Shown: positions 1 to 5,772 of the stretch, piece by piece
How the letters are laid out: every line of letters starts with the position of its first letter
Position numbering within the stretch: position 1 is the first letter of the stretch
From: TMED14 sp003444795
GTDB lineage: Bacteria > Bacteroidota > Bacteroidia > Flavobacteriales > Schleiferiaceae
Direction: 5' to 3'
DNA: 5,895 bases
Assembly: GCA_963978445.1 (NCBI GenBank)
Contig: CAXBRT010000111.1
Coordinates: forward strand, 1-5,895
The notes under the pieces: model-generated
Told to the model about the DNA's origin: nothing
What the model saw: the letters and a program-made list of their open reading frames with translations, nothing else
Database searches by the model: none
Made by a program: the position numbers and the translations under genes

Positions 1-426
1 TTTCCAGTTTTCATTGAGGTAGAGCACACAGGAGAGGAGGCGGTTGTTCCGGCCCCGGAATTGGTCCAAGTGCTTTCGATACTGTCCTCCTTCCGGATAG
101 TAGGCTAGGTGAAATTCATAGCCACTTAGCGACAAATACAGGAGTCGGTTCCAGCGCTGCAAGCTTTCTTCAATCCATGCAAAAAGGGGGGATAAGACCT
201 TGTCTCGTTCGCGGTCTAGCCAATAGGTCAAGTCGGAACGGACGCTAAGGGCCTCCTGCCGTTCGTCTAAGGCGCCAACCTTCGCTTGTTGCAGTGCGTC
301 CTGGTGCTGCTGGAAAAAGTGCTCCAAAAGGGCCAAAAGTTCGTCGGGGAGGTAGCCGTCAATGACGACGTACTCGCGGTCCGCTAGAGCGTCTGCCCAA
401 GCTTCCCAATCCTGTTCGCTGTGCAT
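1..426 (-). CDS. 2-oxoglutarate/Fe(II)-dependent oxygenase-like protein (3' end cut by window edge)
   Basis: This is an open minus-strand frame from the ATG at 426 to the left edge, so only the first 142 residues are visible. The segment around residues 103-141 has the look of the prolyl-4-hydroxylase / SM-20-like 2OG-Fe(II) dioxygenase core: an aromatic strand with YYPEGGQY, then H119-L-D121 as the HxD half of the iron-binding triad, then RLLSCVLYLNENW. The distal His and the 2-oxoglutarate-binding Arg would lie beyond the window. The N-terminal part (about 1-100) is mostly helical and carries a typical opening, REYVVIDGYLPDELL. No signal peptide is seen, so it is probably cytoplasmic. The start codon overlaps the stop of the OsmC-family gene (TAATG), which suggests translational coupling and one mRNA. 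Family members hydroxylate proteins or small molecules; the substrate cannot be inferred here. Confidence 0.82.
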   Translation of the reverse strand, partial: MHSEQDWEAWADALADREYVVIDGYLPDELLALLEHFFQQHQDALQQAKVGALDERQEALSVRSDLTYWLDRERDKVLSPLFAWIEESLQRWNRLLYLSLSGYEFHLAYYPEGGQYRKHLDQFRGRNNRLLSCVLYLNENWK

Positions 427-839
427 TAGTCCTGGAAAATCAGCTCCACTCGTTGCTCAATGTCAGGGTGAAGCGAGCGTGCCACCGGGCAGGTATGGGC
501 TACACGGCGCAAGACCTCCTGGCTATGGGAATCTTGCCCCGCGCCGAGTTGAAGGGTGATGCGCACGTCGATAGCGGCGATTCGACGAGGGTCTGACGCC
601 ATGTGCTTGGTGGTTTCACCCGTTGCCTCCAGAATTTCCAAGCCCTTGCCCTGTGCGTAAATCCCCATGGTGGTTATAATACAAGTCGTAAGGCTGAGTG
701 CACAAAGATCCGTCGGGGAAAAGGCCGACCCCATACCTTGGTTGTCGGTGGGTGCATCCGTCAGGATGCGTGTTCCGCTCTGAAGGTGGACGTTTTCGCA
801 GCGCAAACTGCCTAGATAGGTGCTGTGGGCGGTGGCCAT
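426..839 (-). CDS. OsmC-family protein (probable Cys-dependent hydroperoxide reductase)
   Basis: This 137-residue protein has the usual length for the OsmC/Ohr superfamily. Members use two cysteines to reduce organic hydroperoxides in the cytoplasm. The family signature is clear: an N-terminal strand (STYLGSLRCENVHLQSG), then TDAPTDNQGMG and FSPTDLCALSLTTC with the first conserved cysteine at C53, TTMGIYA after it, the PRRI segment at about 84-87, and the second cysteine at C117 in AHTCPVARSLHP. It resembles the YhfA-like OsmC branch more than classical Ohr, so peroxidase activity is inferred from the family. The frame is open to an ATG at 908, but the extra 23 residues do not look like family sequence. 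The ATG at 839 begins directly with the conserved domain and was preferred. No clear Shine-Dalgarno precedes it. It is coupled to the downstream oxygenase gene. Confidence 0.9.
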   Translation of the reverse strand: MATAHSTYLGSLRCENVHLQSGTRILTDAPTDNQGMGSAFSPTDLCALSLTTCIITTMGIYAQGKGLEILEATGETTKHMASDPRRIAAIDVRITLQLGAGQDSHSQEVLRRVAHTCPVARSLHPDIEQRVELIFQD

Positions 840-854
840 GGGGAAGGAGTTGAG

Positions 855-868
855 GTGACAAATATCAC
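855..868. promoter_or_regulatory. GTGA-N6-TCAC palindrome, possible CRP/FNR-type operator
   Basis: The 111-bp gap between selD and the OsmC-family gene contains GTGA, six bases, TCAC, a symmetric core like that of CRP/FNR-family operators (known for TGTGA-N6-TCACA). It ends 15 bp upstream of the OsmC ATG. On the minus strand it overlaps a one-mismatch version of the Bacteroidota -7 box (GATATTTG at 866-859). No -33 TTTG is found at the proper distance, and the outer bases of the palindrome are not symmetric. It could be chance. Confidence 0.25.
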
Positions 869-950
869 GCATATTCCGACAAAAAGGCGATCGCTCTTCG
901 AAATGCAAACCTTCTATATCCGTATAATCGTGACCCTTGCTCCGGCTTTT

Positions 951-1997
951 TTATTGAACGATGATTTTCTTTTCCTGGGGGGCGGTGATTCGGCCAATAG
1001 GGGAGGCGTGCAGTCCATGGCTGTTCAGAAGCGACTCCACGGCTGATTGAGCCTCAGGTGCCACGGCCAGTAACAAGCCGCCGCTGGTTTGGGGATCAAA
1101 CAACAGAAAGAGTTGCTCGCCACTTACCGGGGTGATGTCGGCGTAGTAGGTGACATAATTCTTGGTCGTCCCCTGTGGCATGCTCCCAGCGGCGTAGAGT
1201 TCCGCCAAACGCACTTTGTCATAGGATGGTATAGAGGCATATTCCAATTCTGCACTAGCGCCCGAAGCGGAAAGCATTTCATGGAGGTGTCCAGCTAAGC
1301 CGAATCCCGTCACATCCGTTAGCGCATGCACGCCGTCGGGCAGCTCAGCGCCCACCGTGTTTAAGGTGGACATGGTTTTCAAGCCCCACGCATGATCTGC
1401 TTTGGTAGCCAGGCCTTTCTTCATTGCCGTGGCTACAATGCCAATGCCCAACGGCTTGGTTAAGTACAAGAGGTCCCCAGGTTGAGCGCCGCCATTCGTT
1501 TTGAGTGCTTCTCGTTTACAACGACCTGCAACTGATAAGCCAAAAATGGGCTGTGGAACATCAATGCTGTGTCCGCCTGCCAACGGAATGCCCGCCTTTG
1601 CACAGGTAGCCCGCGCGCCGGCCAACACTTGGCCTGCCATAGCCGCAGGAAGCTTGTCCAAGGGCCAACAGAGAATGGCAAGCGCGAGGTCAGGACGGGC
1701 GCCCATGGCGTAGACATCGCTGATGGCATTCGCTGCGGCGATCTGGCCAAACTCAAACGGATCGTCCACAATGGGGGTGAAGAAATCTGTGGTGTGCACG
1801 GATACGTACCCATCCCCTAGATCCATCACGGCCGCGTCTTCATTGGATTCGTGACCCATCAAAAGATTTGGCCAGGTCTGCTCTGGATCGTGGCCCGATG
1901 CAGCAATGACTTCCCGCAAGGCATTTGGGGCAATTTTGCACCCACAACCGGAACCGGGATTGAAGCTGGTTAGGGCTGGGCGCGTTGCTGAATCCAT
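951..1997 (-). CDS. selD: selenide, water dikinase (selenophosphate synthetase)
   Basis: SelD uses ATP and selenide to make selenophosphate, the selenium donor for Sec-tRNA and for tRNA 2-selenouridine. The 348-residue length matches the family. The N-terminal glycine-rich catalytic segment GSGCGCKIAP places C18 at the position that is Cys or Sec in SelD enzymes; here it is an ordinary TGT cysteine, followed by C20 and K21. Further hallmarks are EDAAV at about 53-57, the metal/ATP region TTDFFTPIVDDPFEFG at 69-84, AISDVYAMGARP at about 91-102, and GGHSID at 141-146. The C-terminal half has DVTGFGLAGHLHEM and the DPQTSGGLL motif. The ATG at 1997 lies 28 nt inside the 3' end of selU in another frame, so the two are presumably co-translated. 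No Shine-Dalgarno is apparent. Confidence 0.97.
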   Translation of the reverse strand: MDSATRPALTSFNPGSGCGCKIAPNALREVIAASGHDPEQTWPNLLMGHESNEDAAVMDLGDGYVSVHTTDFFTPIVDDPFEFGQIAAANAISDVYAMGARPDLALAILCWPLDKLPAAMAGQVLAGARATCAKAGIPLAGGHSIDVPQPIFGLSVAGRCKREALKTNGGAQPGDLLYLTKPLGIGIVATAMKKGLATKADHAWGLKTMSTLNTVGAELPDGVHALTDVTGFGLAGHLHEMLSASGASAELEYASIPSYDKVRLAELYAAGSMPQGTTKNYVTYYADITPVSGEQLFLLFDPQTSGGLLLAVAPEAQSAVESLLNSHGLHASPIGRITAPQEKKIIVQ

Positions 1998-3013
1998 GCG
2001 TGAAGGGGCTTTTTGGTGTCGCGGAGAATTTTCTCCGCAGCTTCTTCAAAAGTACAGTCCGTGACATCCACCTCGGCCAAAATGTGGTCTTGGCGTTTGG
2101 CCATGCTCTCGGAATACGTTCGGTCGTAGTATTGAAGGGCCAAATCTGCCGCAGACCTCAAGTCGCCCGCTAAAACGGCATCAACCGCCCATTGTGCATT
2201 TTGGTAGCCTAAACGTTTGGCAATTTTTGGAAAAACAGCCGCTAAATCCTCCTTGCTCGCCTGTCCATACAAGTGAACTAGGTGGTCCAAACGGTTTTCA
2301 CGCGACCGATGTGCCAGCACCAAGGGAGCCTCTTTTTTCCGTTCAAAGAAGCCGTGTTGGAGCCAGATGCGTCCAATGGAGCGACTCTCGTCTTCTATCC
2401 ACCAAGGATGCTGGGGTTTCAAGGCAGCGATGGCCTGGGCCCCGTCGTTTTCAAATTGTTCGTTGGTGGGTTGGGCGAGTTCTCCCACGTGCCCAAAAGC
2501 AGAACCTTTGTGGTGCGCCAAGCCTTCCATATCTAAAACATTCGCCATGGGGGCCATGTGTCGCAGTATTTCGGTCTTTCCGCTTCCCGTAAGTCCGCTG
2601 AGCACCACCCAAGGGTGATCCGCGCACCAAGTATCCAAGACGCGCCCTCGGTAGGCCTTGTAGCCTCCGTCCCAGCGTTGGACGGAATGTCCGGCTGTTT
2701 CCAGGAGCCAGGTGACGGATTGGCTCCTCATGCCACCGCGCCAGCAATACACCTCTAGTGGTCCTTGTGCAGCATGCTGGTCCGCCTGTTCCACCAAATT
2801 CGCCATCTTGGGTCCGACCAAGTATAGTCCCAGGCGAATGGCTTCTGCCTGGCCTTTTTCCTTGTAGCATGTTCCCACGACTGCTCGCTCTTCGTCACTG
2901 AAAAGGGGCATGGATACGGCACCTGGGGCATGGCCTTTCGCGTATTCACTGGGGCTTCGGACATCTAGGATGGGCATGCGCACAAGGTACGAATGCCCGT
3001 ATCTTTGACTCAT
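1970..3013 (-). CDS. selU: tRNA 2-selenouridine synthase
   Basis: This is SelU/MnmH, which replaces sulfur with selenium at the wobble 2-thiouridine of certain tRNAs using selenophosphate, via a geranylated intermediate in characterised enzymes. The 347-residue protein has an N-terminal rhodanese domain (about 10-125) with PILDVRSPSEY, the FSDEERAVVGTCYKEKG segment and the catalytic cysteine C90 in CWRGGMRSQS. A P-loop domain follows with Walker A GLTGSGKT at 140-147, the family-specific LDMEGLAHHKGSAFGH at 160-175 and EDESRSIG at about 207-214. The ATG at 3013 is the furthest in-frame start, because a TAG lies two codons upstream, and it leaves an N-terminus of normal length. Its start codon overlaps that of the divergent lipoprotein gene, so any dedicated promoter must lie inside that gene. 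selD follows directly, matching the shared pathway. Confidence 0.96.
   Translation of the reverse strand: MSQRYGHSYLVRMPILDVRSPSEYAKGHAPGAVSMPLFSDEERAVVGTCYKEKGQAEAIRLGLYLVGPKMANLVEQADQHAAQGPLEVYCWRGGMRSQSVTWLLETAGHSVQRWDGGYKAYRGRVLDTWCADHPWVVLSGLTGSGKTEILRHMAPMANVLDMEGLAHHKGSAFGHVGELAQPTNEQFENDGAQAIAALKPQHPWWIEDESRSIGRIWLQHGFFERKKEAPLVLAHRSRENRLDHLVHLYGQASKEDLAAVFPKIAKRLGYQNAQWAVDAVLAGDLRSAADLALQYYDRTYSESMAKRQDHILAEVDVTDCTFEEAAEKILRDTKKPLHAWIQQRAQP
3000..3007 (+). promoter_or_regulatory. candidate -7 box (TATCTTTG) for the lipoprotein gene
   Basis: TATCTTTG fits the Bacteroidota -7 consensus TAnnTTTG at all six defined positions. It ends four bases before the ATG at 3012. No good -33 TTTG is present 19-21 bp upstream; the bases there read CATG. 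If the box works, transcription would start at or next to the ATG, giving a leaderless or nearly leaderless mRNA. The box lies within the first codons of selU on the other strand. Confidence 0.35.
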
Positions 3014-3434
3014 GCGCTATCTGGCCCTTTTGTCTGTTTTTTTCTTGGTTTCGGCCTGTTTGGTCCCTAAGAAAGAATTGCTCTTTGCCCAAGCCCAAGT
3101 GGTTCGATTACAGTCAGATAGTTTGGCTTTTGAACAGCGCCTCCAGACCGCTCAGGGCAACATGGGCAATACACAAGGTCAGTTGGAAGAACTTCAGAAG
3201 AGTTACGAAGAGGTTTCCAATCAATTAGACAATGCTGAGGCTACCCTCCAAGGGGTTTCACGTGAACTGGACAGCCTTCAACTTCGGCATACCGAAGTCA
3301 GCATTGAACGCGATGTGTGGCGCATTGAGGCCTTGCGTGCCAAGCGACGCATGGAACGGGCTGAATTCGTTCGAGATAGCCTCCAAACCGTCTTGTTGAA
3401 GTACAAGCCGGCTGCTTCAAAGCCCAAGAATTAA
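3012..3434 (+). CDS. small coiled-coil lipoprotein
   Basis: This encodes 140 residues. The first 15 form a short lipoprotein signal peptide (MRYLALLSVFFLVSA) followed by the lipobox cysteine C16 in VSAC, so the protein should be lipidated and membrane-anchored; export to the outer membrane is inferred. The mature start CLVPKKELL resembles the C-x-x-KK opening of many Bacteroidota lipoproteins that precede coiled coils or OmpA domains, but no OmpA domain is present. Residues about 25-128 are rich in heptad-like Leu/Val spacing with many Gln, Glu and Arg, which predicts a long coiled coil. A Lys/Pro-rich tail ends the protein. An in-frame TGA two codons upstream fixes the ATG at 3012. The gene is wedged between opposite-strand genes: its start overlaps the selU start and its stop abuts the NlpC/P60 stop. 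The specific function is unknown. Confidence 0.85.
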   Translation: MRYLALLSVFFLVSACLVPKKELLFAQAQVVRLQSDSLAFEQRLQTAQGNMGNTQGQLEELQKSYEEVSNQLDNAEATLQGVSRELDSLQLRHTEVSIERDVWRIEALRAKRRMERAEFVRDSLQTVLLKYKPAASKPKN

Positions 3435-4217
3435 TTAGAAATGCGTCTTGATAAGGCGCAATTTGTGGGTATGCTTGCCCAGCTCCGCATTGTAGATACC
3501 CGTGCTGTCTAGACCATCTATACGCACCGAACCGCTGGCGTGCAGGATGCGATTCTCACGGACATAGATGCCCACATGCACAATGTTTCCCTCTTCATTG
3601 TCAAAGAAGACTAAATCCCCGGCCTGGGCCTCCGCAAGGAAGTCCAAGGTGCGGCCCTGGGTAGCTTGTTGACTGGCATCTCGTAATAGGGACATGCCTG
3701 TTAAGCGGTAGGCCATTTGGGTCAAGCCGCTACAATCAATCCCAAAAGCACTCCGTCCGCCCCATAGGTATGGGGCGTTCGCAAAGAGGTAGGCATTGAG
3801 GAGCAGTTCTTCACGGGTGCGCAGGCGTTGAGCCGTTCGGCCTTGAAATAAAAAGGCTTCAGTACCCACCCGAAGGATGTGCTGTTCTGCATCGTAAAAG
3901 GGCAGAGGGGAACCGGCCACCACAGTGCGTGTATGGCTGGGTGAATCGTGCTCAATCAAATCCACTGCATCGCTCACCAAGGCTTGCGGCTGATCCACAA
4001 GTTGACGGTATTCCTCTTGGGTGATGGCTTGAATCTGACGATCTAACAGCCAACCCGTGTAGCCGTCATGGCTCAGGCGCACCAGCGTCCACTCATTCTT
4101 GCGGTCCAACACTTCAAAAGCTTCTCCGAACAGCGCCTGGTTGACCATTTCGGCGCGGTGACTAGGTTCGGCGCGCATAGGCGCCAAACTGTACAGGGAA
4201 AAGCCGTGTGTACTCAA
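3435..4217 (-). CDS. SH3b-NlpC/P60 family C40 peptidase (cell-wall peptide hydrolase)
   Basis: This 260-residue protein has two SH3b-like regions (about 12-62 and 75-128) and a C-terminal NlpC/P60 domain. The catalytic cysteine is C162 in FGIDCSGLTQMAYRLTG, preceded by APYLWGGRS. The histidine is H214 in HVGIYV, and H226 in ILHASG is the likely third polar residue. This layout resembles gamma-D-glutamyl-L-diamino acid endopeptidases such as YkfC and dipeptidyl-peptidase VI, which cleave murein peptides, often during recycling. No signal peptide is seen, so a cytoplasmic recycling role fits better than wall cleavage outside. The start is TTG at 4217, one base after the thiolase stop. The next ATG (residue 14) would remove N-terminal residues that belong to the first SH3b domain just before the MRAEPS segment. 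Its stop codon directly abuts that of the convergent lipoprotein gene. Confidence 0.92.
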   Translation of the reverse strand: MSTHGFSLYSLAPMRAEPSHRAEMVNQALFGEAFEVLDRKNEWTLVRLSHDGYTGWLLDRQIQAITQEEYRQLVDQPQALVSDAVDLIEHDSPSHTRTVVAGSPLPFYDAEQHILRVGTEAFLFQGRTAQRLRTREELLLNAYLFANAPYLWGGRSAFGIDCSGLTQMAYRLTGMSLLRDASQQATQGRTLDFLAEAQAGDLVFFDNEEGNIVHVGIYVRENRILHASGSVRIDGLDSTGIYNAELGKHTHKLRLIKTHF

Positions 4218-4218
4218 A

Positions 4219-5400
4219 TCAATTCAATCGCTCAAGGATCATAGCTGATGCACCACCGCCACCGTTGCAAATGCCGGCACCGCCGTACTGTGCTTGGTTT
4301 TGCTGGAGAACGTGCAGCAATGTAACAATAATTCGAGCACCGCTGCAGCCCAAGGGGTGTCCCAAGGAAACAGCACCGCCATTCACGTTGCAAGTAGCTG
4401 GATCGATGCCCAACAGGTCCATATTTACGAGACCAACCACAGAGAAGGCCTCGTTTAACTCCCAGAATGCAATGTCTCTGACTTCTAATCCGGCCTTAGC
4501 CAGTGCTTTGGGTACGGCTTTGGCGGGAGCGGTGGTGAACCATTCGGGTTCGTGCGCGGCATCTGCAGCCGCAGCAATGCGGGCGAGAGGGCTAAGGCCC
4601 AGTTCTGCCGCTTTTTCTGCGGACATCAAGACTAAGGCTGCGGCGCCATCGTTGAGGGTGCTTGCATTGGCAGCCGTTACGGTCCCGTCCTTGGTGAAAG
4701 CCGGACGCAAGGTGGCCACTTTATCGCGCAGGATGTTGGTGTATTCCTCATCACGATCCACCACCGTGACGTTGCCGCGTCGGTCTTTTACTTCAACGGG
4801 GACGATTTCTGCATCAAAATTGCCCGCTTCCCAAGCAGCCGCACTTCGGTCGTAAGACTGCAAAGCGAAAGCATCCTGTTCTTCTCTGCTGTAATCGTGC
4901 TCCTTGGCGCAGAGGTCGGCACAAACGCCCATCACTTGCTGATCATAGACATTGATCAATCCGTCTTTGGTCAAGCCATCTACCAGTTGGGTGTCGCCAA
5001 ACTTGAAGCCACCGCGGCTATTGGGGAGGTAGTGGGGCACCAAACTCATGTTTTCCATGCCACCGGCGACTACGATATCGGCATCTCCAACTTGAATGGC
5101 GTTGGCCGCTAAGGCAATGGCCTTCATTCCGGATGCGCAAACCTTGTTGACCGTGGTACACGGCACTTCTTTGGACAATCCGCCGTGCAAGGCTGCTTGA
5201 CGCGCAGGGGCTTGGCCCAAGTTGGCTTGAAGCACACTGCCCATGAAGACTTCTTGCACGCTGGCGGGATCCAAACCGATTCTATCCAGTGCCCCCTTGA
5301 TGGCAATGCCCCCCAATTCAGGAGCGGGGATGCCCGATAGGGCGCCCTGAAAACGGCCAATGGGGGTTCGAACAGCAGAGACAATAACGACGTCTTTCAT
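4219..5400 (-). CDS. atoB: acetyl-CoA C-acetyltransferase (thiolase)
   Basis: This thiolase interconverts two acetyl-CoA and acetoacetyl-CoA plus CoA. At 393 residues it has the usual bacterial length. Catalytic residues sit at classical positions: nucleophile C88 in VNKVCASGMKA, N316 in NEAF, H348 in GGAVSLGHPLG and C378 in ICNGGGGASAM. The segments GTVTAANASTLNDGAAAL and ARIAAAADAAHEP resemble mitochondrial ACAT1, favouring the short-chain acetyl-CoA acetyltransferase type over a long-chain FadA thiolase. The symbol reflects this functional class. The frame is open upstream to 5466, but the ATG at 5400 opens with the conserved MKDVVIVSAVRTPIGRF and is the evident start. No Shine-Dalgarno is seen. 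The NlpC/P60 gene follows after one base, so the two probably share a transcript although their functions look unrelated. Confidence 0.96.
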   Translation of the reverse strand: MKDVVIVSAVRTPIGRFQGALSGIPAPELGGIAIKGALDRIGLDPASVQEVFMGSVLQANLGQAPARQAALHGGLSKEVPCTTVNKVCASGMKAIALAANAIQVGDADIVVAGGMENMSLVPHYLPNSRGGFKFGDTQLVDGLTKDGLINVYDQQVMGVCADLCAKEHDYSREEQDAFALQSYDRSAAAWEAGNFDAEIVPVEVKDRRGNVTVVDRDEEYTNILRDKVATLRPAFTKDGTVTAANASTLNDGAAALVLMSAEKAAELGLSPLARIAAAADAAHEPEWFTTAPAKAVPKALAKAGLEVRDIAFWELNEAFSVVGLVNMDLLGIDPATCNVNGGAVSLGHPLGCSGARIIVTLLHVLQQNQAQYGGAGICNGGGGASAMILERLN

Positions 5401-5431
5401 AACAAGGGAGGGTTGGGTTGTGATTCTAGCA

Positions 5432-5439
5432 CGAAGATA
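5432..5439 (-). promoter_or_regulatory. candidate -7 box for the thiolase gene
   Basis: The minus strand reads TATCTTCG, one mismatch from the Bacteroidota TAnnTTTG box, 31 bp upstream of the thiolase ATG. About 21 bp further upstream is TGTTC, a poor match to the -33 TTTG. The same TTCG variant occurs in the tRNA promoter candidate nearby, which slightly strengthens the call. Confidence 0.25.
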
Positions 5440-5492
5440 CATTCCGACCCTCTCCGAGTGGAACATGTTTTTCTTGGAATTCCCCGATTGTC

Positions 5493-5525
5493 TTTGTGAA
5501 AAAGCCGAATTTTCATGTATTTTCG
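5493..5525 (+). promoter_or_regulatory. candidate promoter of tRNA-Ser (TTTG-N21-TATTTTCG)
   Basis: A perfect -33 TTTG at 5493-5496 is followed after 21 bp by TATTTTCG at 5518-5525, one mismatch from the Bacteroidota -7 consensus TAnnTTTG. The expected transcription start is near 5530, giving a 5' leader of about 25 nt before the tRNA. The position and spacing are what is expected of a sigma-A-type promoter in this phylum. Confidence 0.5.
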
Positions 5526-5555
5526 CAGCCCTAATTCAGCCAATCTGAAAGACCC

Positions 5556-5642
5556 GGTGAGGTGGGTGAGAGGCTGAAACCACCAGTTTGCTAAACTGGC
5601 GTACGGGAAACTGTACCGCGGGTTCGAATCCCGCCCTCACCG
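5556..5642 (+). tRNA. tRNA-Ser(GCU)
   Basis: An 87-nt class II tRNA folds completely by eye. The 7-bp acceptor stem is GGTGAGG/CCTCACC with discriminator G. The D stem is GGT/ACC. The anticodon stem CCAGT/ACTGG holds the loop TTGCTAA, giving anticodon GCT, which reads AGC and AGT. The long variable arm is a 6-bp stem GTACGG/CTGTAC closed by GAAA. The T stem is GCGGG/CCCGC with loop TTCGAAT. The long variable arm and G73 are serine identity features. The 3' CCA is not encoded, since CGA follows the discriminator. Confidence 0.97.
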
Positions 5643-5667
5643 CGAAAGCTTGTTCGCAAGCTCCGGA

Positions 5668-5697
5668 GACCCGCCCATCAGGCGGGTCTTTTTTTTT
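5668..5697 (+). terminator. rho-independent terminator after tRNA-Ser
   Basis: A perfect 8-bp GC-rich stem GACCCGCC/GGCGGGTC with a 5-nt loop (CATCA) is followed at once by nine T residues on the plus strand. It lies 25 nt downstream of the tRNA and would end a single-gene tRNA transcript. Confidence 0.9.
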
Positions 5698-5753
5698 GTG
5701 CCATGGCGCATCAGAAATAGTTTCTAGTAAGACAATGGCGCAAAAAAGAACCA
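5698..5753. other. non-coding spacer between tRNA terminator and repeat array
   Basis: No gene is seen in this spacer. It holds ATGGCGCA twice (5703-5710 and 5735-5742) and a 5-bp inverted repeat AGAAA-TAG-TTTCT at 5713-5725. Its right end supplies the T-run and the left arm of the minus-strand terminator. Open frames crossing it on both strands also cross the tRNA, which argues against coding. Confidence 0.5.
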
Positions 5754-5772
5754 CCGGCAAAAGGCCGGTGGT
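5741..5772 (-). terminator. rho-independent terminator facing leftwards
   Basis: On the minus strand a perfect 9-bp stem ACCACCGGC/GCCGGTGGT with a 5-nt loop (CTTTT) is followed by TTCTTTTTTG. This implies a minus-strand transcript arriving from beyond the right edge, ending just before the tRNA unit. The right arm of the hairpin lies inside the first copy of the 55-bp repeat. Confidence 0.65.

Noticed and set aside
840..908. 23-residue N-terminal extension of the OsmC-family protein
   Set aside because: The extra residues do not resemble family sequence, while the ATG at 839 begins at the conserved domain.
901..930. Second near-match -7 box (AAGGTTTG on minus) after selD
   Set aside because: It has one mismatch and no TTTG 19-21 bp upstream, and no other support.
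1935..1946. Possible selenocysteine in SelD
   Set aside because: The Cys/Sec position is a TGT codon and the frame has no internal TGA.
4208..4855. 215-codon plus-strand open frame opposite the thiolase
   Set aside because: It is a low-complexity Ala/Ser/Arg-rich shadow of a well-supported thiolase on the other strand.
5401..5466. 22-residue N-terminal extension of the thiolase
   Set aside because: Thiolases begin with the MKDVVIVSAVRTP-type segment; the extension overlaps the likely promoter region.
5536..5760. 74-codon minus-strand open frame across the tRNA
   Set aside because: It is antisense to a complete tRNA and its terminator; such frames are typical spurious calls and no domain or start signal supports it.
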